Shown: positions 1 through 8,574, counted from the first letter of the stretch. The stretch: DNA of 11,253 bases from Oehlia diaphana (GCA_003833135.1 QZLH01001078.1:1-11253), one strand, 5' to 3'. Notes: a model not told the origin generated them from the letters alone. Program-made: numbers and translations.

Positions 1-395
1 TGCGCATAATTTTACATAATTACAAATTTTGGCGCATAATTTATGCATAATTGTAAAAAATACGCATTCTTTAAAATGCATATTTGGCTTTTGTTGCATA
101 CATAATTCATGATTTATTGCCGCATAAAATCATCGTCCCTGGTTTGTAGACATGACATTGAGCTATTAAAAGTTTCCGGTCTATTACGAAAAATACCAAG
201 AAAAAAATTATCAAACATATTTTAATATTGATGCTCGTATTCCGCAAATACGTAAATAACCACGTACTACACATATTAACCGAAATATATATATTCTTTA
301 TTTTTTTCAATGTGCAAATAACATAAATCACATCTCTTACAGGATACAAAGTTAAAAAGTTACAAAGTCTAATATGAGTATAAGCTAACTTGTTG
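1..395. other. A+T-rich intergenic stretch with short repeats
   Basis: No coding region is supported here. The first ~85 bases contain degenerate copies of a short motif: 'gcgcataatt' occurs exactly at 2-11 and 32-41, with related 'gcataatt' at 45-52 and a 'gcatattt' variant near 78. This looks like the edge of a dispersed A+T-rich repeat cut by the window boundary. The rest, up to the lipase stop codon, is probably the lipase 3' UTR and spacer. An open frame on the minus strand at 107-349 has no recognisable domain and lies in the downstream flank, so I do not count it as a gene. Confidence 0.5.
297..302 (-). terminator. Candidate poly(A) signal for the lipase gene
   Basis: The plus strand reads 'tttatt', which is AATAAA on the minus strand, about 94 nt downstream of the lipase stop codon. 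That distance suits a fungal polyadenylation signal. In DNA this A+T-rich the hexamer is expected often by chance, so only its position gives weak support. Confidence 0.25.
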
Positions 396-2250
396 TTACA
401 TCACCATATTAACATCAGCTAATATTTTATCTTCAACACTCCTTTGATCCCCCACTATAAGTTCGAATTTGTCAGACCTCAAACGTTCCATGGCCATAAA
501 ATAACGATGGGGAAAGTGATTATGAATAAGGCTTGGGATGTAACGTTCAATTTTATCTATAGTACAATCTTCCGATGAATGATTTTTATCATAATCATGA
601 TAGGATTCTATGTTATGTTTGTTTTGTTTAAGAAGCTTACTGGGAAGCTTACCAGGGAGCTCACCAAGAATAACACTTAAAATATTATCAAATGTGATCT
701 CACTATTTTCAGAATCCTTTTTATCATCATTAAGTTTTTTTCTCAACAACTTTTCAATCGATCCCAATTTGTCATTTTCTTCTTCTTCGTCATCCTTATT
801 TTTTTCTTTATACTTTTCACGAAGGACGATACCTTTAGGAGGTTTTTCCTTATCCAAAAAGAGTTGAACTTTATAACCAATACTATAATAATTAAGGATG
901 TCATCTTTTGTGATATATCGACGTAGATTACTATTCAGATGTTGAGGTGGCATTTTAGCAACGATGTCATTGGTATTAGCGATTCGCCAAAGCGTCTTGT
1001 TTTCTTTATAATTTATTTGTAAGGCGCCATTGAATGAAGATGCGAAATCTTTATCCCCTACGGCTGGTGCTGCAAAAGCATAAGCGTCTAGTAACATACA
1101 GTATTCCGGAAGAAGATTACCAATCTTTATAAGCCTAAAAAGCAAAGGAAGCAAAAAAATAATTAATTCTCAATAAATAATTTTAAATTGAAATTAAAAT
1201 CTAGAACAAAAAAATTCACCTTGCATAGAAAACCTGTGCAAAAGCTGCACCGAGTGAATGTCCAGTTATCCAAATATTTACATTCTTACCGTTTCTCTCA
1301 TGCATTTTTTCGGCTGCCTTACATATAGTTTCCACCATTCGTTTAGCAGGATAGCTTTCTTTAGTTTCGTCCAAAGTTTTCGGGAAGAGATTATCATAAA
1401 AACCTTTATGAATCTCCCCAAACACGAACTGGCTTGCATCCGCTCGCATAACAAGAAAATCTGTTAACCACTCAGTAAAATTTGTTGGTGATGTACCTTT
1501 AAATGTTATAACAATCACATTATTCTCTTGATCATTTTTATGTTCGGACATATACATTCCAGCAAATAGAGAATCAATACTGTTAAGTTCCGAGAGTGGT
1601 GCAAAATTAAACCCCAGATCTTTGGCTTTCCTAATGGTATCCTTATACGTTTTATTACGACATTCATCTATAAGATCTTCGAAGTCATTACCTTCATGAG
1701 TTTTTAATTCCTCGTAAACTTTACGAAGTTCATTATCATCACGTTCGTAGATGATGGAGCTTAGTAATAGAAGAGTTTCGACCAAATCGAAATTAAAGAC
1801 TTTTGAATTATAATTGTTGGAACCTAATTCATTATGACCCTTCTGCGCAATATCTTTTATATCATTTGAACCTTTTTTCGCAGTCATACGATTCCATTTA
1901 TCCATTTCATAGAAATTAAATTTAAACATATCAAATTTCTTGAATATTTCCAAAATAATACTCATTGGAAAAAGTATTAAGAAAATAATAAAAAAAGTTA
2001 AGATCATGATCGTAAAATTAAATGGTTGACTAAGTGGAAGAGTCAAATCTGTAAGAAAAGATAGTAAAATGTGACTAGTCATAACATGAATAAAACGAAT
2101 ATATTCTAAAGTTATTTTAAGTAGTGGAATTTTCATAATAGATTCTATCCATTTTGATGGTCTTTGAATGTAAGAGAGGTCATTTAAGTAATATAAGTAA
2201 AATTCTTTATCATCCATTTCGTTCATGATAATTTTTTTTTTTATTTTCAT
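396..2250 (-). CDS. Class 3 lipase (alpha/beta hydrolase), membrane-anchored, two exons
   Basis: Predicted lipase of the Rhizomucor/class 3 family, expected to hydrolyse acylglycerol ester bonds. Exons are 2250-1220 and 1134-396, joined across an 85-nt GT-AG intron (1219-1135) that splits an Arg codon. The product is 589 residues. Seen in the sequence: hydrophobic stretches at about 53-71 and 79-103 (likely membrane segments, no cleavable signal peptide); the family's F-K-G-T strand at 250-253; the nucleophile elbow G-H-S-L-G at 330-334 (Ser332); A-A-P-A-V-G-D near 365-371; N-D-I-V with probable catalytic Asp400; and H-F-P-H-R-Y-F with probable His553. An acidic, Lys-rich insertion (about 440-495, including D-D-E-E-E-E) lies between Asp and His. 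The start is the ATG at 2250; the codon just upstream is GTG, unlikely as a eukaryotic start, and ATGs at codons 9 and 12 are alternatives. The membrane anchor suggests an intracellular (ER or lipid-droplet) enzyme rather than a secreted one; substrate is unknown. Confidence 0.88.
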
Positions 2251-2321
2251 CACGAAAACAAATTTTATGGGATATATATTACTCTAGGATCAAGCATTGC
2301 TAACATAGCATGCTATTACAT

Positions 2322-2742
2322 AATCTTACATAAACTTGGCTTGCGCAGAAAAGTTTTTGAACATTTCCAAATAAGACTAATCTTCAATCTGCATGTGAAC
2401 TAAGAATAATTTCATGTGGGCAAAGAATACTCATATGTAATTGATAAGTAATTTACGTATGAGAAGATTCTGAATTCGAAAAATGGTCTCCTCTCAGAAA
2501 AGATCAGAACATACGCCATCACGAAATTATCAATTAAAAGAAACCAAATGCGTTATGTCAACACACTGAACTTGATAATTATTTGTAAAATATTGAATTG
2601 AACAATTTCTTTAACCAAATTTGTTTAATAAATTAAAGTAACATACAATATAATTAAAAATGATAGGCTATCTAAATTATTGTTTGTTTGCAAAGAAGCA
2701 AGGTGCAATTTTTGTTCCAAAAGAAAAAATTCTAACGTAATT
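2322..2742. repeat. Diverged tandem duplication, copy A
   Basis: This non-coding segment recurs, diverged, at 2796-3413. Shared blocks in order include 'aatcttaca', 'catgtgaactaagaataa' followed by 'tttcatgtg', 'aaaagaaaccaaatgcgtta', 'gaattgaacaatttc', 'attattgtttgttt' and a final 'acgtaatt'. Copy A has about 85 nt (roughly 2450-2535) that copy B lacks. No open reading frame shared by both copies was found, so this is a duplicated non-coding block of unknown origin, possibly an old repeat-element fragment. Confidence 0.7.
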
Positions 2743-2992
2743 GCGTAATTGACGATCAAATTATTCAATCTTAAATTTTTTTTATCATGATTGCCAATCT
2801 TACATATACTTATTTGGTTTGTGCAAAAAAGCTTTTTGATTCTGATCACCAAAATAGGACTAATCTTGCATGTGAACTAAGAATAATTTCATGTGATCAG
2901 AGAATACTCATGTGAAATATCTAAAAGAAACCAAATGCGTTAGGCCAACGCACTGCTGAACTTGGTAATTAATGAATTGAACAATTTCCTCA

Positions 2993-3011
2993 ACTAATTA
3001 TTGTTTGTTTA
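2993..3011. repeat. Target-site duplication, left copy
   Basis: 'actaattattgtttgttta' occurs exactly here and at 3331-3349, and the match ends at both sides. It directly abuts the T-rich edge of the inserted segment, which is the poly(A)-like tail on the minus strand. A 19-bp perfect direct repeat next to such a tail is the expected mark of target-primed reverse transcription. Confidence 0.75.
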
Positions 3012-3330
3012 TTTATTTATTTTTTTTAGTTAGTAGCGCGTTTATTAATTAGAACCAAAAATAGATTACATAATTATACAAACACTTAGAAAATAATATG
3101 GATAAAATCATAAATCATATTACCCTCTATAACTAACCGATCTAGTCTAATGCAATTTATACTATAATAAACGCAAAAAAATAAAAAAATAAATAGAAAA
3201 AAAAACAAAACCCGTAAAAAAAATTAAAATAAAATGGACTTAACTAAAAAAAAATATCTACTCGTACATGTTTTGGCATGGAAATTTATGAAATAAAATT
3301 TGTTATAAGACTGAAATCTAAGCCGAATAT
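3012..3330 (-). mobile_element. Short or 5'-truncated non-LTR retroelement (LINE/SINE-like) insertion
   Basis: This 319-bp segment is flanked by an exact 19-bp direct repeat (2993-3011 and 3331-3349). Read on the minus strand it ends in 'ctaactaaaaaaaa' followed by 'taaataaataaa', a simple A-rich tail directly beside the repeat. The body has no reverse transcriptase or other coding frame, so it is either a 5'-truncated LINE copy or a SINE. I did not see a convincing Pol III A-box/B-box pair: 'ggttctaatt' near the tail is only a weak B-box resemblance, so a tRNA origin is not supported. Copy A of the surrounding duplication provides an uninterrupted version of the insertion site at about 2672-2690. 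Confidence 0.72.
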
Positions 3331-3349
3331 ACTAATTATTGTTTGTTTA
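3331..3349. repeat. Target-site duplication, right copy
   Basis: This is an exact second copy of the 19-mer at 2993-3011, bordering the 5' end (minus-strand sense) of the inserted element. Flanking bases on both sides differ from those of the left copy, so the duplication is exactly 19 bp. Confidence 0.75.
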
Positions 3350-3413
3350 ATAATGTAAAAGAAACAAAGTGTAATTTTATTAATTTTATTTCAAAAAAAA
3401 ACCTTACGTAATT

Positions 3414-3958
3414 AAAGACCATTTCTATTTCATTAGATAAAAATTTTGGTAAATAATTTTTGTATATAGTATTTAATATTCACAACAACTGATAATTCCG
3501 TATCATAAAAGAATTATTATATTACGAATCCCTATATTTTTATGTTGACTGTAATCTGATAATGAACCAAAAACTATGCAATAATATAATATCCATTAAG
3601 CAAATAAATAATAATTATAACAGATTAATGGCGATTCAATCACGTTAAATTTAATGATTTTACCGCAATAATGAAAATTAAAATAACTTAGAATTTTTGA
3701 TAAAAAACATTGATAATAGATCTCCTAAAATTTATTTTTTAAGGAGTTTATATTAAACATTGTTTTATTTTTACGATGTATAAAATGTAATATTAAGGAC
3801 TGAATACATGCATTATTATGAAAAATAAACCAATTTCTCTTTCAATTTCGAGGAATTATATCCAGACTGATAGTAAAGAGTACATTTTCTCACTTTTTGA
3901 TCCACTTACTTAAATCCAGATGGAACGCTTCTGATTAAGCTATTCTGTCATTTAACTT
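3414..3958. other. Non-coding A+T-rich spacer
   Basis: Both strands were read for exons bounded by splice signals, for known protein motifs and for RNA genes. Nothing supportable was found: the stretch is A+T-rich with frequent stops in all frames. Confidence 0.5.
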
Positions 3959-4124
3959 TCATTTTTCAAACAAGTAGCGCAGTAAATTAATAACAAATCG
4001 TACAGCGACCTTCCAAATTTCTCCGTGGCGATACACAATTTTACTTTGACGAACACGTCTTTGAATTAACATGTTTTTAACCTTAAAATGATCCTGTTGT
4101 AATAGTTTGTCAATATATTTTTTT
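3959..4124 (-). pseudogene. Orphan 3'-terminal exon of an unrecognised protein
   Basis: On the minus strand a 54-codon open frame runs from a good acceptor ('gcattttcag', AG at 4126-4125, with a branch-site-like 'cttaac' about 20 nt upstream) to a TGA at 3961-3959. The residues look like real protein: basic and amphipathic, including Q-R-R-V-R-Q-S-K, R-H-G-E-I-W-K-V-A-V-R-F and L-L-R-Y-L-F-E-K at the C-terminus. G+C is visibly higher than in the flanks, as in the real exons of this window. I do not recognise the family. No matching upstream exon was found between 4125 and 4666, where the next gene remnant ends. It may be the remnant of a truncated gene or the last exon of a gene whose other exons I missed. 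The exon call is moderate and the function unknown. Confidence 0.4.
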
Positions 4125-4666
4125 CTGAAAATGCATTTAAATAGTTAAGAATCATCTTTTTAAAATTTGTATTTATGTTTGAATAAATGACAAAAAAAGT
4201 ATAGATCTAGTTATGTTTCCAAAAACCCATCAAATGATACAGTATAGCCATAAATCCATGATCACAATGAAATTGTTGTATTTTTTAATAATAATTTTAC
4301 TTTAGATTCTCAATAAAGGAAAATAATATTCACAACTAAAAAGACGTTACTGACAAACAAAGCAAATTTTCGACCACTGCGCTGCGGCCTGCGGATAGAT
4401 TTGGTAGCTGATAAATTTATCACATGATTTATAGATATACGAGGAGTTATCTACGTATTCACAACAATAATAATATAATGTACGTAACGTAAAGCTAAAT
4501 TTTTTTCGTCTTACGTTACTCACTTTCAACTAATGGTTTGTAAAACACATAATAGCGGTTTCCTAATACACAGTATAATGATTAGACCATCAATCAAATA
4601 ATTTGAATAACACTTTACATTTTTAATTCGATTTTGAAAATATTCAATAAAAAATTCAATAAAAAA
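4125..4666. other. Spacer with a small inverted repeat
   Basis: No gene is supported. A perfect 9-bp inverted repeat, 'gtaacgtaa' (4484-4492) and 'ttacgttac' (4511-4519), with an 18-nt loop could form a hairpin. It lies inside an open minus-strand frame at 4347-4529 with no recognisable domain, which I regard as chance. The part next to 4667 is the 3' flank of the ubiquitin-protease-like locus, with several AATAAA-like hexamers. Confidence 0.4.
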
Positions 4667-6674
4667 TTAAATATATGAAGCTATCTTTTTTGATCGATAC
4701 AACAACATATATGCAATATGCCAATCACCTATAACAAAAATTGAAATCAGAAAAATCAGAAATAAATTGATTAGAAAAAAAAAATTTTTATAAAAGCGTT
4801 GTATACTACCTCCTCCATCCAATTTTAGGATATCTTCTTGAGGTACAATATTAACTTTATCATCATCATATTGAATCCAATCCTCTATAATATTTAAAAA
4901 TAAATTTAAAATTTTGAAATATAAAATCTAAAATTTATCAATTTTACAAAAAGATGATATTATTTCATACCAGAATTTTCTTTACAAACCCATCCAACAT
5001 AATGTCCTAAAATTTATAATTTACTAAAAATTAAAATATAAATCGTTAAAATGAGTATTTATTACACTAACCAGATTCAGCTGATCTTCCAATATGAGTT
5101 AGAACTGCACAAAGTTCATATAATCCTGATACGTTAGCACCAATATCTTTATTTAGTTCGGGATCAACAAGTTTTTTGATTTCTTCAACTATTTCATTAT
5201 TTTTCGAACGTTATTATTGACCGCAAGTTGTGTACTTTCCTAAATTATTAAGAATTTTTTTATTTTTAAAAAAAAAATATTCGATATTTGTATTATATCT
5301 TATCCTATATAATAATAATAATGATCATACCTTTGACCTTTTTTTTTCTTTTTCCAATTCATGTAAACGATTTTTAAGAGGTAAAACTTTATTTTTAAAT
5401 TCGTCAGTACAAAAGTCTGCAACATCTAATTCCATAGGAAATTTTACTTTACGTAAAATTTTACTTTTAACTTTTCGGTTACTTATCCAAAAAAATCTTA
5501 CAAATTGTACTGTAAGATATGATGGCAACCGACTTATACGTGTAGTTTTATCATAGATCGCCATTCTTCCTAATGTAGGAGAATTTTTTTCGATCTTTTC
5601 ATCTAAATCCTAAATAAATATATGAATAAATTGAAGATTTTTTTAAAAAAGACTATATTATAGATAATTTAAATCCTGTACCTTCATAATTCCATCTTGC
5701 ACATAATTTACAAAATTTGAGATATGACAGTTTAATTTCGTAAAATTTTCTTTTATAATAGTCTCTCCTTCTTCAGGGGCTTCAAGACATTTAAGACTAC
5801 AAAAATTAATTAATTATTTATAATATGAATTTAATTATAATAAGTTATTTTAAAAATAAAAAATATATTTACGTTGAAGTAAATTCGCCTGACATATAAT
5901 GATCAATAAATGATTCCTCTGTTGAAGATGAAACTTTGTCACCATCTGATATTAAACTAGAATGTTGGTTTGGTATAGGAATATTTGCTTGCTTTAGAAT
6001 AGATATAATTTGAGTCCAACATTCTTCGGCATCTTGCTGCATAAAACCATCAGCAGTATTTTGAGCAAATTGAGGGAAAATACTTCTAAATAACTAAATA
6101 AATATATATATATATATAAACATTAATAAAATTTCTTCAAAAAATCAAGATAATAGTTCAACGGATTACCTGTAAAAAATGTAATGGAACAACACTTTCA
6201 GTGGCTTGATTCAAATTATTATAAAGATCACGTAAAGATGTTGTAAGTTTATCAGCAACAGAAGATCCACTTGTAAACCTATGTAAAACATAATGATTGG
6301 ATCGTACCGAAAAAAAAATTAAAAATATGGATACTTGTTGATTATCAATTATTTTTTAGTAAATTGTTACATTATTTACATTCATTATTCACAATACATT
6401 ATTTTTAGTACATTATATACGTAAATTATGTTTACCTATTAAGAGATTCCTGCAATTCTGGTATGACTCGAAGACATTGTAAAGTTGAATTCATATAACC
6501 AGTATTACCAAGATTTTGAAGTCCAAATGGTAACTCCAACTGTAACAATTATAAATATAAATGATTAAATAAATTTTAATTAAATGATAAAATAAGATAA
6601 ATATAAATCTATACACTTCTTGCCTGTATCTTATCTAACATGTCTTTAGGTTCAATAGCTGAAACTTCCATCAT
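4667..6674 (-). pseudogene. UBP6/USP14-type ubiquitin-specific protease, probably inactive paralogue
   Basis: The intact family removes ubiquitin chains from proteasome-bound substrates (C19 cysteine peptidases). Exons reconstructed on the minus strand: 6674-6624, 6539-6436, 6278-6170, 6093-5873, 5796-5682, 5609-5331, 5239-5072, 5006-4971, 4884-4810, 4728-4667; introns 65-157 nt. Family landmarks in order: L-E-L-P-F-G-L-Q-N-L-G-N-T (Cys box), Q-Q-D-A-E-E-C-W, K-C-L-E-A-P-E-E, S-P-T-L-G-R, R-I-S-R-L-P-S-Y-L-T-V-Q-F-V-R-F-F, K-V-K-F-P, the His box S-G-H-Y-V-G-W-V, Y-D-D-D-K-V and G-G-G-D-W-H-I-A-Y. Total about 406 codons, close to USP14 without its ubiquitin-like domain. Defects: catalytic Cys is Gly (GGT, 6500-6498); exon 5239-5072 is one base short of frame, with the break most likely at the A-run 5204-5200 and a TAG at 5191-5189; the ubiquitin-like domain is missing apart from a possible in-frame 15-nt exon (6760-6746); the linker matching the family's F-V-E-D-M motif is absent; intron 6623-6540 has a GC donor. 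The homology is strong; the pseudogene status is inference. Confidence 0.85.
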
Positions 6675-6760
6675 CTAAAAGAGCACATAACATGATTTAA
6701 TATATTTTTTTTTTTTACAAATTTTATGAATCAAATTTATCGTACCATGAATTTTCTGCT

Positions 6761-8346
6761 CTATAATATTAAAAAAAAATGATTTAAGTGCATTGAAATT
6801 TTTAACAAGTAAAATCAAAGAAATAATATAAATTAAATTCCAACCTCTTTAAACCAAAAACGATGTAGTTATACAGATGAAGTATGCGTACATGTGAATA
6901 TATATGAATAAAATGACCATTGTATGACAAAAAAAGTAAAATTTGTCAGTTTGGCTTGATTGGTTGATATTTTGTCATGTGATTATAATTGAGAAAGACG
7001 TGTACTTTCACTTGCTATTGTTATCACTGTTTTGGTTTGAGTGATAAATAGCAGTAATATTATAAGTGTATATAACAAAATATATAAGGGTATCACTAAT
7101 AATTTCTAATAGAAAATTATCAATGAATGTAAGAGTCTCTTAAAAATAAAATCTATTAAACAAACGACAACAAATACGAAAATAAAACAAGTAAAACAAA
7201 CAAAAGTTTACTAAAAAAAAACTAACAATCAATTCAATAATACTTCGGATAACACAATCTAAACTCTCTGTACTCGCTCAGGTGTTAACAACTTTTATTC
7301 AAAAGAAAATATTGCCCTATATATGTTTTCATTTTCATACATGACAGTTTGAACTTATTAATATTATATTATACTAATATGATTAATCCATCGATCGTCC
7401 TTTTCTCATTGCAATTATTTGCAAAAAACCTTTCTATTACCATTTTGTAAAAGTTCCATATGTCTATATGATTCATCAACTATATAAATCTTAAGAAACT
7501 TCTCTAGCTAACTAATAAAGTAATGTTATAATAATTAAACTGATACTTATAATTGAATATTTAAGAGTCAAAAGTAATAAGAGTCAAAAGTAATAAGAGT
7601 CAAAAGTAATAATAATACTAAAAGTGTTTAATTAATGTAAGTAACTAATAAAAATAAAATATATTATAAGAAAATGTTTCATAATCATAGGATTTCTGCG
7701 CACCACGTCATGTGACTTGTTCGACCTTCAACTATTTCCATGGGTAACCCTAACAATAATTTTAAATAATTCTATCTTAACTATCTTAAGCAAAAATTTT
7801 GGTAACACTATCGATGACAAAGAGATGATTTCGATTATGTTATAGTCCTCTATAATACCATAAATCGTCGATAATTTATCTTGGTTTATAATTTGTTATT
7901 TTTAAATAAGTATCATTAATAATCATACGGTTTATTATGTAATTTATGGAATTTAAAATAATTGATAGATCACAATTTAAGAACTTTCTAAATATAAGAC
8001 TTTGATCGCCTTTACCAATTCAAAAGTACGGTTAAATCACTCAGTATTTATTTAACAAAATAGAATTTTAATAAAAAATTTAGACCAATTGTTCCCTTAA
8101 ATTTAATATTTAAATAAAATTGACAAAACTAATAAAAAAGCCAAAGATAAATAAAAGAAAGTTTAGAAATAAAAAGCAAAAAGAATAAGAAGATAAAGCA
8201 AGAAAAATCAGGAATTAATAAGACGGAAAAGTAATTTCTATATTTTCAAGTTCTAATAACCAAAATAAACAAAATCCATCGCGAAAAAAAAAAATCGATT
8301 AGTTTATTATAACGATATGCAAAACTATTTAGCGAGTATACTCTAC
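6761..8346. other. Long non-coding A+T-rich intergenic region
   Basis: I found no exon with splice signals, no recognisable protein motif and no RNA gene on either strand. The part near 6840-7090, upstream of the ubiquitin-protease-like locus, was searched for a missing ubiquitin-like domain and none was found; a CCAAT motif on the minus strand near 6958-6964 could be an old promoter element. The remainder is A-rich or T-rich simple sequence, apart from the tandem repeat at 7563-7610. Confidence 0.5.
7563..7610. repeat. Perfect 3 x 16-bp tandem repeat
   Basis: The unit 'aagagtcaaaagtaat' is repeated three times without mismatch (7563-7578, 7579-7594, 7595-7610) and then fades into 'aataat'. 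This is a minisatellite-like array in non-coding DNA. Perfect identity implies recent expansion, so copy number may vary between strains. Confidence 0.95.
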
Positions 8347-8550
8347 CTTAAACCTATGATACTGACAAATGCGTCACCAAATGTCATCGCCATTATTCCA
8401 GCTATAAGAAAATGGTATTGTTAAGAAGAAAAAGTAAAAGCAACAGGTTCATGCAAAGGACAAACATAAATTTACCGATCGCAAGATATTCGCATCCTTC
8501 ATTAAACCATCCAACCAAGAAAGCACATGAAAATGGAAAATATACCGTAC
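8347..8550 (-). pseudogene. Two-exon fragment of a polytopic membrane protein, possibly phytol/farnesol-kinase-like
   Basis: Two short minus-strand exons, 8550-8476 and 8401-8347, are joined by a 74-nt GT-AG intron (8475-8402) with matching phase. Together they encode about 43 residues: a hydrophobic run (V-Y-F-P-F-S-C-A-F-L-V-G-W-F), a short polar turn (N-E-G-C-E-Y-L), then A-G-I-M-A-M-T-F-G-D-A-F-V-S-I-I-G. A Gly-Asp pair in a membrane segment followed by (A/V)-(S/D)-I-(I/V)-G resembles the G-D-x-x-A-x-x-x-G signature of CTP-dependent polyprenol kinases of the phytol/farnesol kinase group. Good acceptor (8552-8551) and donor (8346-8345) signals bound the outer edges, but no further exons were found on either side. 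It is probably a gene fragment. The coding nature is fairly well supported by phase and splice sites; the family assignment is tentative. Confidence 0.45.
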
Positions 8551-8574
8551 CTATTATAAACATCATTTGCTTTA

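Larger units (their letters stand above)
2796..3413. repeat. Diverged tandem duplication, copy B, interrupted by an insertion
   Basis: This is the second copy of the block at 2322-2742, in the same orientation. It lacks about 85 nt present in copy A but is lengthened by a 319-bp insertion at 3012-3330. When the insertion and one copy of its flanking 19-bp direct repeat are ignored, the homology with copy A continues across the junction ('attattgtttgttt', then an A-rich stretch, then 'acgtaatt'). The insertion therefore came after the duplication. Confidence 0.65.

Noticed and set aside
107..349. 80-codon minus-strand open frame downstream of the lipase
   Set aside because: No recognisable domain, poly(Phe/Ile) composition from T-rich DNA, and it lies in the likely lipase 3' flank.
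610..867. Plus-strand open frame rich in Ser and Leu
   Set aside because: It is the antisense shadow of the Lys/Glu/Asp-rich part of lipase exon 2.
1258..1467. Plus-strand open frame inside the lipase gene
   Set aside because: It is antisense to lipase exon 1, which contains the G-H-S-L-G motif; no independent evidence.
2271..2280. TATA-like 'aatatatatc' on the minus strand upstream of the lipase ATG
   Set aside because: It is only 21-30 nt from the start codon, too close for a TATA box unless a downstream ATG is used, and such strings are common in this A+T-rich DNA.
2625..2852. 75-codon minus-strand open frame
   Set aside because: It crosses the boundary between the two duplicated non-coding blocks and is not preserved in both copies.
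4347..4529. 60-codon minus-strand open frame with several Cys and Tyr
   Set aside because: No domain recognised and no splice partners found; it spans a short inverted repeat, so chance is more likely.
5230..5556. 108-codon plus-strand open frame
   Set aside because: It is antisense to two exons of the UBP6-like locus, which have clear family homology on the minus strand.
6841..6960. Searched as the missing ubiquitin-like-domain exon of the UBP6-like locus
   Set aside because: All frames give either early stops or sequence unlike the ubiquitin-like domain; there is no V-K-G-G-type motif.
7715..7735. 'gttcgac' context checked as a tRNA T-arm
   Set aside because: No acceptor, D or anticodon stems could be paired around it. 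No tRNA was found anywhere in the window.
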